Assembly: GCA_963693315.1 (NCBI GenBank)
Contig: OY856186.1
Span: forward strand, 96,266,943-96,330,942
Reading direction: 5' to 3'
Origin: Diogma glabrata
Taxonomy: Eukaryota; Arthropoda; Insecta; Diptera; Cylindrotomidae
Length of the DNA: 64,000 nucleotides
Below are positions 1 to 11,861 of the stretch, in pieces; the first letter of the stretch is position 1; the number at the start of each line of letters is the position of its first letter. Position numbers and translations under genes: made by a program. Below the pieces are notes generated by a model that saw only the letters and a list, made by a program, of their open reading frames with translations, was not told the origin of the DNA and did not search any database.

Positions 1-299
1 CTTCAAACTAAATACAATAAAAAGTTTATTTTATTTCAATTATATAAAATAATGATAAATCTTACTTTATCGTTTTTTACTATTTTTATTTAAAAATTTA
101 ATTCACAAATAATTTTTCCACTATTTTAGCAATTATCTTTAAATTTGTTTTATTTTTATAGAAATGACACTAAATAATGTGAGCCATCAAAAAATAATGA
201 ACTAAATAAACCCATGAAGTTATTGAACTAAATATACCCTATATCAGCAAATAAATATACATATAATTATTAAGTCCGTCCATATTTCAAATTTCCTTA
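1..299. other. AT-rich non-coding sequence
   Basis: Very AT-rich sequence with no reading frame, repeat or splice feature that I can support. It lies just beyond the C-terminal end of the Pao pol remnant and could hold that element's decayed 3' region or plain intron sequence. Confidence 0.5.
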
Positions 300-3200
300 T
301 TTCTAACATCTGTTCACCCTGGTATGTCGACATTGGTCTACACATTTTTCTGTAAGACGTCTAATACTGCAATTTTCGTAGCTGTCCCGGTTTGGTTTCA
401 TTGACTCCCCAATGGGTTTTGTTCGACGAGTTAATGTCGGTGCATATTCAGACACCCATCGTTTCCAAAAGAACTCGCCAATCTTTTGTAATATTTTCCA
501 GCTGTCGCGAAGCAACAAGACGCGATCTGATAACAATCTTGCGGACTTGGCACCTAACGACGAGCCCAATAAAAAATGTTTGGGGGTGAGAGCTTCAAGA
601 TTTTCCGGTCTCACCAGCATGTATATTAATGGTCACGAATTCACTATCATTTCGACTTGAATTAAACACCAACGCAGCAGCTCATCATTTGGTATTCGCT
701 ATGGTAGCACCTTCTCTAAATTTGATTTAATTGAACGTTCGAGTCGCTCCCAAGCACCACCTTGATGCGGTGATAACGGTGAATTGAATTTCCATTTGAT
801 ATATAAGAATTGTTGACGTAACTTTTCTTCTTTTATCTCTGCCATTGCTTTACGTAGTCGTGTTCAGCTCCATGGAAATTTGAACCATTATCACAACGAA
901 TTGCGAAAGGAACACCACTTCGCGCCATGAAACCATGTAGACACAATATGAACGAATCTGTCGAAAGAGTATAAGCGATTTAAGCTCTATAAGATTTTTC
1001 AAGACCACGTTCAACTAAAACTTCAATCGGACCAAAGAAATCCACATAAGCTACCGAGTTGTTGGTAAATCTCCCGTTTTTTGGGGAACACGGTTTTGTA
1101 AAGTCATTTTTGCATTGTTGGCAATTTGATCTCACTGAATTTAATATCATTTGCAGTTGGGTGATCTCGAATTTTTTACGCTCCTCATTGACGACGATCT
1201 CAGAGTTTTGATGCAAGTACTTCTCATGGAAGTCATTTAAAATTAAAAATGTAATTCGATTTTCTCGAGTTAGAATGATTGGACGTTTTTGAAATTCGTC
1301 GATTCCTCTCATCGCATTAATTCGGCCACGAAAAGTAGTAACTGCATCTCCTTATCATAATAAGATGATAGTTGCCTTAATAGTTTATTTGGATCATCTC
1401 GGAACTGCATGATTTCAGAACTGAAATGATCACACGGAACAAATAAATTTCTGATTGAACGATCTCACGATACAACAAAGCTTTACCACCAACCTTTGGC
1501 TTATTTTTCGATTTTGCTATTTTGACAATATTGATGAATCCACGCATTGACATGGGACAAGCGCGAATTCAGAATACTTATTAGCATAAACCGGCACTTT
1601 GAAATTATCGTCACCTACATTTTCATGGCATGCTGGACTTTACGTTCTTCATCGGTCTGTAACTAGTCATTCTACGCACCAACCGACAATTCTACTTCAT
1701 ATTTAGACAGAAACTCTGGACCTTTAAACCGTCTTGAGTATGATGGAGTTTGTGTTCATTTGGTTGCATCATCCGCCACATTGTCGTTAGTAGGAATTTA
1801 TTTCCAGTCAACCTCAACCGATGTTTTGGTTAGAATTTCTCCAACACGAAATGATACAAATTAACAATAATTCGCCGGATCCGCGTGAAGCGACTTGAGT
1901 AAGATTTGAGAAGTCGACCAGTAGAAGGTTTGGTCAATGTTGACTGGTTGGAATACCGAGTTCTGAAAACGGCTGCTTGCAATTCACAACGTGGAATGCT
2001 AATTGGGTTGATAGGAGCATCTTTTGATTTCGTACCAATTAGTGTCACCGTATGAATCTTCCACTCCTAAATACGCAACAGTGGAAAATGCTGTTTCACT
2101 TGCATCACAAAATATGTATAATTGAGTGGACGCGTCTTGACCACCCGAAATTTTTGACGAGAAACATCGAATTGGATGTTTAGCAGTTGGTCAAGTTAAC
2201 TAGTCCAAGTGTTCTATTTTCTATTTTGAGCATGATTGATTGGCTCGTTCCATTCGATGTGACTTTTTCAATTTTCTTGAAGCAAAATTTTCGGGTACAC
2301 GAGGAAAAAAGCAATTAATCCGAGTGGATCATAAACTGACATCAAAATTCATAACACCTCACGCTTTGGTGCCTTTCGGTTACCATTAAAAATGTCCTTT
2401 GGAAATTTCTCGTAATTCACAAAGAACGTAAATTTATCAAGATTTGGTAGCCACCACATTCCCAACATTTTTTCCATATATGGACCGTCTTCGACATTCA
2501 AATTTCGTAGCGGTTAGTGCGACGATTATCTGAGCGAGTCCAAAACAATCTTTGGATTTAAATTCCAATTGCGCATAGCAAAATTTGCTTGTTAGTTAAT
2601 CCATTTGACTTCATATGCCTCCGATCGTGCTTCATCTTTCGTCGAAAAGCTATCCAAATAATTGTCAATATAATGTCGTTCGATTATAGCCTTGACAGCA
2701 TGAGGATTTTGGACAGATGGAGAGCACGCAACATCAAATTTCATGACATTCATTTAGTAGTCGTCGGGATTTTTGGTTGAATCACCTTTATTAAAAACGT
2801 TGACATTCACGATCATATGGAGTAATCACAACTTGATGGTACATTTCGCGATTGTCCCCGGCAAAAGCTAACTCTACGACTCAAAAATTGTACAACACGG
2901 TGTACAATAAGCACAATGTAGCGGGACCCTTTAACAAAACGGAATTAAGCGATATTCCACCAACCTTTGCCGCGGCGTCGTAGACAAGACGAAATTTGCC
3001 AGGTTTATTTGCATTGTTTACCGGAAAAATTGGTAAGTAACACGTCTGATTAGCACGAATGAATTCGTTTTCGTTCGAAATAATGTAATTTTTTTTTAAT
3101 ATTTGCGGCGAAGATTTCGTCGCGGCTCATCTTTTGTTCCACTGTAAACTGAGTGCCATAAAGTAACTGTGGGACAAATTGATTTTGTTGAAATAGTTTA

Positions 3201-3330
3201 ATTATTTGAATACTGTTTGGCTCACCCTTTTAGTCCGCTTTCTTTAGATAATCTGCTAATAGGCGATATTAATTTTTCTCGTTCCTATCAGAAGTTTTTG
3301 TATTCCATTATTATGTAACCGGGCTTATCA
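300..3330 (-). pseudogene. BEL/Pao retrotransposon pol remnant
   Basis: A decayed pol gene of the BEL/Pao class of LTR retrotransposons, read on the minus strand from about 3330 down to 300. Pieces appear in the right order. The RT N-terminal part near 3000-2850 contains [16 protein letters not shown]. The segment near 2330 contains VYDPLGLI, the conserved post-RT Pao motif. SIPRCELQAAV lies near 2000. An integrase zinc-binding region with CQQCK and DFFGP lies at 1312-980. The C-terminal ALTPKHFLLGS / FWKRWVSEY block typical of Pao pol lies at 620-303. Frameshifts and stops separate every piece, so it is dead. No LTRs were found. It appears to sit antisense in an Msp300 intron, since the first Msp300 exon seen here opens at 3880. 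I am confident of the class; the outer borders are approximate. Confidence 0.85.
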
Positions 3331-3879
3331 CAAACCAAACATCTAATTCAATTGTCAACGCATAAGCGTTTTTTTTTCTTAAAACTTTCAATATCGAACT
3401 CTGCTTCCTTTCGATTGATTATACCCTTTTGGTATCGGTTCTTCAACTTACGTCGTATATTGCTTGCTTCATGTCTTTACCGTTATTTGCAGCTTAAAGC
3501 CTTCATAATTTTCTTGTAACCTCTTCGATATTACATTGGAACTGCTTGAATTGTGTGAACTTTAACACTTAAAATTGTCACCTTTTGTAAACATTTCTTG
3601 TCGATATGTTGATTGATATTCGTACGTATTTCAATTTTTACCAGCATTATTTCTGTATTTGTTTGTGGTACCTGTGGTTCCAATCACAAAAGCTTTATTG
3701 TAATTAGTGAGGGATGGGTGTATGAACTCACGAAAATAATTTAACTTTTTAAATTTTTTCCGATATTTAGGACTTACGTATTAAAGTAAAGACAATTTTT
3801 TAGTTTTATTTTATAAGCTGACATAGCGTAACCTTTACTTTCTAAAACCTAACTACTTTTATTTTTTATTTTCTTACAG
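3331..3879. other. intron sequence upstream of first Msp300 exon in window
   Basis: AT-rich sequence between the recognisable Pao pol and the acceptor at 3878-3879. Its left part may contain the gag/protease end of the Pao element, but I could not support any domain there. The last ~20 bases are a normal pyrimidine-rich acceptor tract. Confidence 0.5.
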
Positions 3880-6797
3880 GCTGTTTCAAATTTAGGTAAC
3901 AATAGTTCTTCTGAAGAACAAGTTCAAGCCCTACGTTATCATTTATTATCTTTAGTAAAAACTGAAGTGAAATTAAAAAATATCAAAGAAAATTCAATCA
4001 ACCATACAGTACCTGTCGATGCATCAGTTGTAGAAGTATTACAACTATGGCAACGATTGTTTAAAGATATTTTCCAACAATACCATAGAGTATCAACACA
4101 ACTAGTCAAAAACCATAATAGCTCAACGGCATTAAAATTATGGAAAGAATATTTACTACATATTCAACCATTCCTATCCGACAACATTCCAGAAGATTAT
4201 TCTAGTCTTAAAGAACATTTATTCTTATGCGAAATTCATAAAAATCTATTAGGTAGTCAACAGGATGCATTTTCAAAGCTTGATGGAAAAGATTTTATGT
4301 ACGAACATGAAATTAAAGATGAGTTTACGTATCTAAATGCTTTACATAAAGAAACTTTATCGAAAATCATTCAAAGACAACACGATATAGAAATATATCT
4401 GTCCATTTGGTTTGTATATCAAAATCGAAATAAAGATATTCTGGAACAGCTCCAAGCGATTGAAAAAGAACGATATCGATTACAATTACGTTATCTTCAT
4501 TTGAAATCAGTACCACGAACCCAATTAAAAATTGAAGATTTACTAATTAAAATAAATAAATTAGATCAAAAAGTGGAAGAATTTGGAAAACAGAATGAAG
4601 AAAAAATCTTAAAAATATGTGATACAAATGTTTCAACATCAATTCGAATGGAACACAATACAATCGAACAAAGGTTATCAAACTTACGGGCGTCTCTGGA
4701 AACCTGGTTGGACTTTTTAGTAAAAATTATTCAATTAGAAAGCGATTATGAGAAAGAAGTCAAAAATACGCAACACATTTTTAACGACGTACAAAATGCT
4801 ATTAAAACCAATACTCATGACCTTATATATAATCCAAAAGCAATGGAGAATGTTATGCAATCATTACTGTTAGAAAAAGAGAAGTTAAATAATTTAAACC
4901 AAACATTGGAATATCTTGAAGATATTCATAATAACATTAAACAATATATTAGTCCATCTGATGTAAAGATAATTAAGCAAACTATATGGTTACTATCCGA
5001 ACAAAAATTAGATTTAGAACAACAAATAGTTGGTTTGATTAATCAAATCGACGAGAAACTATCAAAGTATGAAGAATTTATGACACGATATACTCGTCTG
5101 AATGAATGGTTAGATGATATTGAAAAACGGGTTACTCAGAAATTCTTGCTAAATTCACAAGATCCTGAAGATATTTTGTATTACCTGGATAGTGTTATTC
5201 AGTCCGAAATTAGTTTGAAAGAAAATGAAAAGGGTTGGATTTTAACAACAGGCGATGAATTAATATCAAATATATTATACGATGAAAATATGCAAAATAA
5301 TATTCAAATGAAAATCGAATTGATCGTTGAACGATGGAAACGAATAATCTATTTCATTTTATCCCGTTCAAGTAAGATAAGAAAAATGCTACTGACAATA
5401 ACTCAGTTAGAAACTAGAATCACAAAACTTCGTGCTTGGTTGTATAAAATAGAATATGATCTTACAAAACCACTTGTTTTCGAAGATGCCTCACCTGAAA
5501 ATATTGAAAAACAGTTGGGTAATCATGAAGTGTTACAAAAATCTATTGAATCTGAAAGCGGTAATGTAGGCGAAGTACTAAACTTATGTGAAATGTTAAT
5601 ATCTGATATTGATAATTGTAAAATAAATCTAAATATAACATCAATTACTTCCGCTATTGATTCATTAGAAAGCCGTTGGAAGGCGGTTTGTGAGATCTCT
5701 TCACAAAGAAAACAAAAAATATTATTCATTTGGAACACGATTCAAGATTTAACAAATTCCTTAGTACAAAATCGAAACTGGTTAATTGAACGGGATAACA
5801 ATTTAATAAAATTAGAAAAAAGTGTTATTTCCACTAAAAAATCTGATATCAAAGAACAAATCAATAATGTTGAAACCGAAATCAATGAAATACAATCACA
5901 TTCCTTACTTTTAATTATTTTTGAACATAACTATGCAACTTTTGTAAAAACAAACGGGCTCAATATAGATAAATTTAAAGAGTTACAAAATCTTAAAGAA
6001 TCACTTTCAAAATGGCATAATTTGATGCCAAGATCACTCAGGTTACTAGATGATTATAATAAAATTTTATTCGCATACAAAGAATTTTTAGCATCTCATG
6101 AAAATGTTATTCTAAAACTAACGCAATTTGATATTCAGTTAACGAATATTGAACATGTACCAAGTGATAGCAGTAATATTAGGATCGAAGCTGAAATTAA
6201 AAATTTCGATAAAGAAATGAAATTATTTGGTGATTTTTTGGAACATACTGATGAACTAGGAAATACTGTTTTAAGAACATCAATTGAAGATGACGTAACT
6301 TTAGTAACGATACTGATGAATGAATATCAAACCTTATGGAAAGACATACAAACAAGATTATCGAATATCAAACAAAAATACACATTAGAAACTGATCTTG
6401 ATCAAGTCGATGAAAGTGTTCAGGTTGAAACATTACGTTTTGAACAAGATGAAGCTGTTCAAGTAAATACATTAAATAAATTAACATATATAACACAAAA
6501 AGACGCTTATTTATATGAATTAAATTCTGCATTAGCGGAATGTCAAACAAATATTAATGAATTCGAAGAAAAGATTAAAAATCCAGCAACCAAAGTTAAA
6601 TCACAAAATATTGTGAAAATGATGTCAGCATGTCATTCTTCGGTAGAACTAATACAGCATTTAAGTAATTTATTAGTAACCGAATGTCAATGCACAAATG
6701 AAGAAGCACAAGTAGATGAGGTTGAGGAGCAATATAATCGTTTTGAGAGTTTAAGGAGTTTATATAAAGAAAAGGAACAACAATTACGAGAAATAAG
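3880..6797 (+). CDS. Msp300: Msp300 exon (spectrin-repeat region)
   Basis: A 2918-base internal exon. The acceptor is TTTCTTACAG at 3870-3879 and the donor is AAG|GTTAGT at 6798. It is open from its first base with no need for a start codon: the apparent start at 3967 is a GTG valine inside the exon. The translation is ~970 residues of amphipathic helix with recurring W spacing, matching tandem spectrin repeats that act as the rod of nesprins. The reading frame runs on past the donor to a stop at 6895-6897, so an unspliced transcript would add about 33 unrelated residues. The exon ends in phase 2 and joins in frame to 8542. Confidence 0.88.
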
Positions 6798-9700
6798 GTT
6801 AGTTAGATTTTATTTTTATGTTAAATATTTTTTTGGGTTCTTTGGAAAGAATATCACGTCGAAAACATCGCAGCAAAAAAATAACACTATACGATAATAT
6901 CACATCCAGAATCACACGCGACAAAAACTCACATGGTAAAAGTCCTCACGAAAAAACATCGCATCATAAAATCACATCTTAAAATCACCCTCGAAAAAAT
7001 ATCACATTCTTAAATCACACGCGAAAGAATATCATATCCTAAAATCACACGCGAAAAAAATATCACATCCTAAAATCGCACGCGAAAAATATCACATCCT
7101 TAAATAAAACGAAAAAAAATATCACATCTTAAAATCACTCTCGAAAAAATATCACATTCTTAAATCACACGTGAAAAATATCACATCTTAAAATCGCACG
7201 CGAAAAAATATCACATCCTAAAATCACACGCGAAAAATATCACATCCTAAAATCACACATGATAAAAGCCTACGCGAAAAAAAAATCGCATCCTCAAATC
7301 ACACGCGAAAAAATATCACATTTTCCATAATAGTTTCATTTTCGTCTCAGGAAGCAGATCAAATTCAAAGTTTAACCAAAAAATGCATTAGCTTAAATTC
7401 CTTCCTAATGAAGATAGTCGCAAACTACTATAAAATACTTCGAACGAATATATCTGTCTTTTTATCATCTATTATCATTCTCAAACTCCAAGAAGTAAAT
7501 ATGTACCATTCACTTCAAACTCTGGAAAGCTGTCTAATTATTGAGAGCAATAGCAAAAATGGTTTTGTATGGGTCAAGAATAATACCCTAAAGAAAAATT
7601 CAATGGATGATGGATAACGTCCAAAATTTTAAAATTGGGATATGGTTCCAGAACAGGGCAAATTCATTTTTGACTATCCAACTCTTTCTTTGTGCACTAA
7701 ACAAACCAATTAACTAACCATTTGCCGAGCAAACCAATTCATGTTCAACATCTAACGAATTGTGCCTTAGCCCATAACCTACAAATATCTAGTTGATTTC
7801 GAAATTTCCCAAGGCTGCTATTTTATTTAGAGTAATATCCATAATACAGTTTGTGAAAGTATCACGGTATATGAGTAGTCGGTTGAATGTGTATCATAAG
7901 TAGCGACCAACACTCTGCAAAACTTCTAAAAGCCCTCGTTCTTCTCATTTTAACTATTTTAACTTCGATTTTAGGTTAGTGATTGTATTGTATTGTACGT
8001 TGTATTTTGCAACAACTTTTTTCGTGTGGTGTATTTCTTCATTTCATCTGACTGTCACTTCTTCTGACTGTCGTTTGCTTTAGACCAACGACTTACTTTA
8101 CGAGCCAAATGGCTGTAATTTTGAAATTTTTAATTTTCGTTCGATGTTGGTTTCGGTATTTTTGCCAACCGATTTAGGATGATTTCGATGTAGAATTTAT
8201 ATTCAAAGGTAATACCGTGATCATCTAGACTAAGAATGATTGGCAGTATAATCGTTTTTATGTATTTATTGGCAATTATTTTTTTGTAAAGTTCCTTGTT
8301 TTTGGCAACTATCCTCAAATATCGCAAGTTTTGGTTTAAAATAAAAATTTGAAAACATCTAGTTTATATAGATTTAAATTTAGATAATTCATCGTTTTGT
8401 TTTTCAATAAATATTAACAGGTCTGGACTTCCAGATTTTTATAAATGTCTACAGTAAGTTTTATTTTAAGACTAACCCAGACCTACATTTAATTGAATGA
8501 CATCTCTACTCATATTATTTAATCGTATTATTTATTTTTAGTGACGACGCACGCCTAACATGTCCGTTATGCACTCAAAGAAATTGGCATCAAATTGACA
8601 ACGATCTGTGGCGTTTAGAGCAATGGTTAAAAATAGCAGAGAGTACACAAAAGACACAAAATGTATCACCGGATAATATCGAACTTTTAGAAGATATTGT
8701 ACAAGATCATCGAGAATTTTTACTTGATTTAGAAAGCCATAAAAATATTGTTTCATCGTTAAATGTCGTCGGTGATCATCTGGCAACTCACACTTTGGAC
8801 ACGGAAAAAGCAAAACAATTGACTGATCGCTTAGAAGAAGACAATATACGTTGGAGTAGAGTTTGTTCGAATGCTAATCAATGGCAAATACAATTACAAA
8901 CCGCTTTAATGGAAAATAAAGAATTTCATCAAATTATTCAAGAGTTATGTGAATGGCTAGAAAAGACAGAGGTGCAAATTCGTGCAACTGAGCCAGTTGA
9001 TTTAACATCCGAAATCACTGTAATTGAAAACAAATATCATAAATTCAAGAAACTTCATAGTGATTTAGAACGATGCGAACCAAGAGTTGTTAGTTTACAA
9101 GAAGCAGCAACATATTTATTAAAATCAGTAGAAAATAGTTCGAGTAATCCCAATCAAATTCATTTAAGGTAAATTTTATTATTTTTATTTATTAATTGTT
9201 TCTAATTTATTATGATTTTTTTTTTTGAAAAAAATAATAACGTATCATTATCAGTATCTTTTCCAACATTATTTCTAGACTCACGGATCTACGATTACGA
9301 CTTCAATCATTACGACGACTTACTGGAGTTTATGTGATAAAGTTAGGCTCAGTCTTAGGATTTGATACCGCTAAAATAGGCCTACACCAAAGTGCTTCTA
9401 GTTCGAAAAAGGTTAGATATATCGATGTTAACACACGTAGTTTTCTAGAGAAATATTTTCGCTTTAATGCAATAAAAAATTCAATTTAGGCAATATTCTA
9501 TGGTTGTGGTTTTTTCTTAATTCTCAAGTTTTTCTAGATCGTTTTTATTTTTTTATTAGAAGTAATTTGAAATTATTTTTTTTATTTATTTTATTAAACA
9601 GCTTTTGGAACAACCTGGAAATACAATCCAGTTATCATCACAGTCACAATCCGTAAAGTAAATATTTTTAATTTTTTTATTTGATTTGTAGAAATTTATA

Positions 9701-10181
9701 GAAATTTCTTGTAATTTTGAAAGTTAAGCGACATTTAATGAAATATTATATTCGTTCTTTTAATTTAAGTAAAGTTTAGGTATACACCGTAGTTTAATTC
9801 AAATAATATAGTAATTTTTGGTTTTTAGTTTCGAAATTAAAAGAACTGAAATAACATTAAATGTTAAATCTTTCAAAATTATGGTTATTATAGTTTTGAA
9901 TATTAACGAATCTGTTTTGTCTTTTTTACTCAAGTCCCGAAAGCATTGCATCAATTCCCGAATCAGAGGAGGACATCAATACAACAATACTTGCACGAGG
10001 CTACCGTTTTCTCGGGCGTGTACTTCGAGCATCCCTACCTATACAAGCAGTCATGTTGCTCCTTTTAGGAGTTGCCACTTTGGTGCCCCACGCTGAAGAT
10101 TATTCATGCATATTCACAAATAATTTTGCTCGTAGTTTAGAACCAATGCTTCGCTATCCAAATGGCCCTCCACCAACTTAA
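3880..10181 (+). CDS. Msp300: Msp300 (nesprin) C-terminal exons, KASH-domain protein
   Basis: The 3' end of a gene for a giant nesprin, the outer-nuclear-membrane half of the LINC complex, which links nuclei to actin and microtubules. I join exons 3880-6797, 8542-9168, 9279-9411, 9602-9657 and 9935-10181. The phases agree at every junction (2/1, 2/1, 0/0, 2/1) and give 1326 codons plus TAA. The first ~970 residues are helical, rich in K/E/L with regularly spaced W, as in spectrin repeats. Exon 2 has the CPLC and WRLEQWL motifs. The last exon has a basic stretch, one hydrophobic segment (about [17 protein letters not shown]) and a ~30-residue luminal tail ending NGPPPT, the KASH signature that binds SUN proteins. 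The N-terminal bulk of the gene lies to the left of the window. The identification rests on the KASH tail plus spectrin repeats; the name Msp300 is by family resemblance. Confidence 0.9.
6798..8541 (+). other. Msp300 intron between spectrin exons
   Basis: A 1744-base intron with GT at 6798 and AG at 8540-8541. Its left third is the minisatellite at 6850-7330. The rest (7331-8541) is AT-rich with no exon I can support; a candidate at 7351 fails on phase. The short minus-strand reading frame at 8130-8327 matches nothing I recognise and is probably chance. Confidence 0.75.
6850..7330. repeat. intronic ~31-bp minisatellite
   Basis: Around 13-15 imperfect tandem copies of a ~31-bp unit with a core like ATATCACATCCTAAAATCAC followed by ACGCGAAAAA. 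Variants lose or gain a few A residues and swap CACGCG for CACTCTCG or CACGTG. The CpG-containing CACGCG stands out against the AT-rich intron. No spacer diversity is present, so it is not a CRISPR-like array. Confidence 0.9.
8542..9168 (+). CDS. Msp300: Msp300 exon 2 in window
   Basis: A 627-base exon with acceptor TTTATTTTTAG (ends 8541) and donor AAG|GTAAAT at 9169. Its first T completes a serine codon with the AG of the previous exon. It encodes [10 protein letters not shown], a CxxC pair, then [16 protein letters not shown] and another spectrin-type helical bundle with EWLEKTE. It ends in phase 2, matched by the next exon. Confidence 0.88.
9279..9411 (+). CDS. Msp300: Msp300 exon 3 in window
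   Basis: A 133-base exon with acceptor ATTTCTAG (ends 9278) and donor AAG|GTTAGA at 9412. It starts by completing an arginine codon and encodes about 44 residues, including [16 protein letters not shown]. This basic stretch closes the last spectrin region. It ends in phase 0. Confidence 0.8.
9602..9657 (+). CDS. Msp300: Msp300 exon 4 in window (linker)
   Basis: A 56-base exon encoding a short S/Q-rich linker ([18 protein letters not shown]). The acceptor is TTAAACAG. Two overlapping donors exist, GTAAAG at 9653 and GTAAAT at 9658. Only the second gives phase 2 and joins in frame to the KASH exon, so I chose 9657 as the end. Confidence 0.7.
9935..10181 (+). CDS. Msp300: Msp300 terminal exon encoding the KASH domain
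   Basis: The terminal exon, with acceptor TTTTTTACTCAAG ending at 9934 and stop TAA at 10179-10181. It encodes an acidic linker ([13 protein letters not shown]), a basic patch ([14 protein letters not shown]), one transmembrane segment and a luminal tail ending PPPT. This is the full KASH layout: the membrane anchor lies in the outer nuclear envelope and the last residues insert into a SUN trimer. A cysteine in the tail (DYSC) sits where nesprins form a disulfide with SUN. A longer frame at 9818-10096 in another phase is a shadow. Confidence 0.92.
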
Positions 10182-10260
10182 CTTTTATAAATAACTAATA
10201 TCTATTATAGTCATTATTAAATTCATAAATATAATAACAACTTGTAATTTGAAATATGAA

Positions 10261-10266
10261 AATAAA
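10261..10266 (+). promoter_or_regulatory. polyadenylation signal of Msp300
   Basis: AATAAA 80 bases after the Msp300 stop codon, followed by an A-rich run and then T/G-rich sequence. This is the expected layout for the 3' end of the transcript. Overlapping AATAAA copies occur within a few bases. Confidence 0.75.
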
Positions 10267-10299
10267 TAAAAAATAAAAAAAACCGTTTGTTTATTTAGT

Positions 10300-10899
10300 T
10301 CAAATTATTCGAATAGTTTCTGGTGTGCCATATGTAAAATCGAGCTGGTTTTAATTTTTGATCAGTATGCCGTTGAAATGCGCTTAGAACAGGGAAGTTA
10401 TAAAACGTTTAGGTTAAGCAAGGATTATTCTTCTTTACTTGTGGTTTTCTACTAGAATTTTATCCCAGTTAAGACTTACAACATAATATGAGTGCGGTGC
10501 GGCGCCATATAACATAGATTGTTTAAATTATATTTTTAATTGTAGTAAAGTGTGGTTGTCTGTGTTTCGTGTTTGTCTGTGTTTTTGTCTGTCTCCAGAG
10601 AAATTTACAACACGACGGGATCTGACATTGTCAGTAGAGGATCATTGACGGAATTTTAAAATTTCAGTTAGATTTTTTGATTAATATTTTAAATTCCTCA
10701 AGGGTTAACCTAATGTTGATAGTTATTTTAATTATTTTTTATTCAATTATCATTTTATACAATTATGTGCTTTGATCTATTTATTTTGCTAAACATAATT
10801 TTCATTAAATTGAAAAATGAAAAAATAATGTGACAAACAATAACATTTATATCAAGGTTATGCACGTTGAAATTCAACTGATTATCATGATGCAAGAAA
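10300..10899. other. non-coding sequence downstream of Msp300
   Basis: AT-rich intergenic sequence with a short GC-rich island near 10495 (GTGCGGTGCGGCGCCA). I see no gene. Several TCTGTGTTTGTCTGTG-like tandem motifs lie near 10560-10590. Confidence 0.5.
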
Positions 10900-11201
10900 T
10901 ACTGTCTATTACACTTAATCGCGACACATTGGGACTTGTGCAATTTGTCCCGATTAAGCGGCTGGCCCAATTATCCGAAGTTCCACAAAAATTATTTTAA
11001 AAAGTAAAAGAATTAGTAATTTTTAATGTATTTTATTTCATAAATTGCACAAAAATGGAAAAAAAATCTCAAAACTATACGTATCCATACATATGTATCA
11101 AAAAATTATATAAAATGGATGTATGTACCATGTACATTAATATTATTAATAATATTATTATATGTACACATATACATAACAAATATGTAATATTTATGTA
11201 C

Positions 11202-11861
11202 ATATATGTAATAACTCTACCGGCAGACGCCCACTCACATAGGGGCACAGGTTATTTTCAACTGCACCACACAGCTTGAAACCCCAAGGCTTCCACCAAA
11301 TTGCTTACTTTCCGATCTCACAAATAAGTAAGCCAGCGTTGGTATCGCTGCCGGCAATCTAGCGTATGCCAGTACCAGATCCCATCGGGTAGGGAGCTCT
11401 TTAAGCAGGCTCACCTGCTCGGGTTCCCTTACGGGGGGGTAACCCATTCTACCTTAAAGACAACTGATAATGGTTCCACATAGCGGCCCTAGAGCCTCCC
11501 ATATATCAGAATTTCTCCAACCACTACGAGTCCAACCTCAATGTAAAGCTGTGGCTAACATTGATGCTTTACCCCGTAGTACCCGAGAAAGCCGATCTGG
11601 TCACACTTTTGGCTTACGCCTCTCCTATTCACCAGTGAGCTGGTTCGACTGGATCGACCGGTTAGCTCAGGTACCCCGGGGGGCGCAAGTCCCCGTGTCA
11701 AGTGACCCCTGGGGTCTGGAACTGCTTACAAATGGAATAGTTGTTATGGGACCTAGGTCTAGACCTAGGTCTTAAAAGGTATTTATGTGTTGTTGTGACA
11801 CAAATTGTAAACCCTATAACACAACACGTTTTATTCAAAAAAAAAAAATATATGTAATACA
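11202..11861 (+). mobile_element. 636-bp internally deleted LINE-derived retroposon with 12-bp TSD
   Basis: Element 11214-11849, flanked by the direct repeat ATATATGTAATA at 11202-11213 and 11850-11861. It ends in an A-run. The 5' ~500 bp are strikingly GC-rich against the surroundings and carry no long frame of known type. The 3' ~100 bp match the tail of the LINE at 12318-12516: GAACTGC-TACAAAT-GAATAG, then GGGACCTAGG, then TCTTAAAAGGTATTTATGTG. Relative to that LINE, a block ending just before GTTGTTRTGGGACC is missing. It is therefore a 5' region fused to a 3' tail, a non-autonomous derivative. A near-perfect palindrome GACCTAGGTCTAGACCTAGG lies near 11751. Confidence 0.8.

Noticed and set aside
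6850..7330. CRISPR-like array in the intron
   Set aside because: Simple minisatellite without spacers.
7351..7407. Possible Msp300 exon after TTCGTCTCAG
   Set aside because: Joining it to the phase-2 end at 6797 gives an immediate stop in the required frame, whereas 6797 joins directly and in frame to 8542.
8130..8327. 65-codon minus-strand frame in the Msp300 intron
   Set aside because: No recognisable family, AT-rich composition, no supporting signals.
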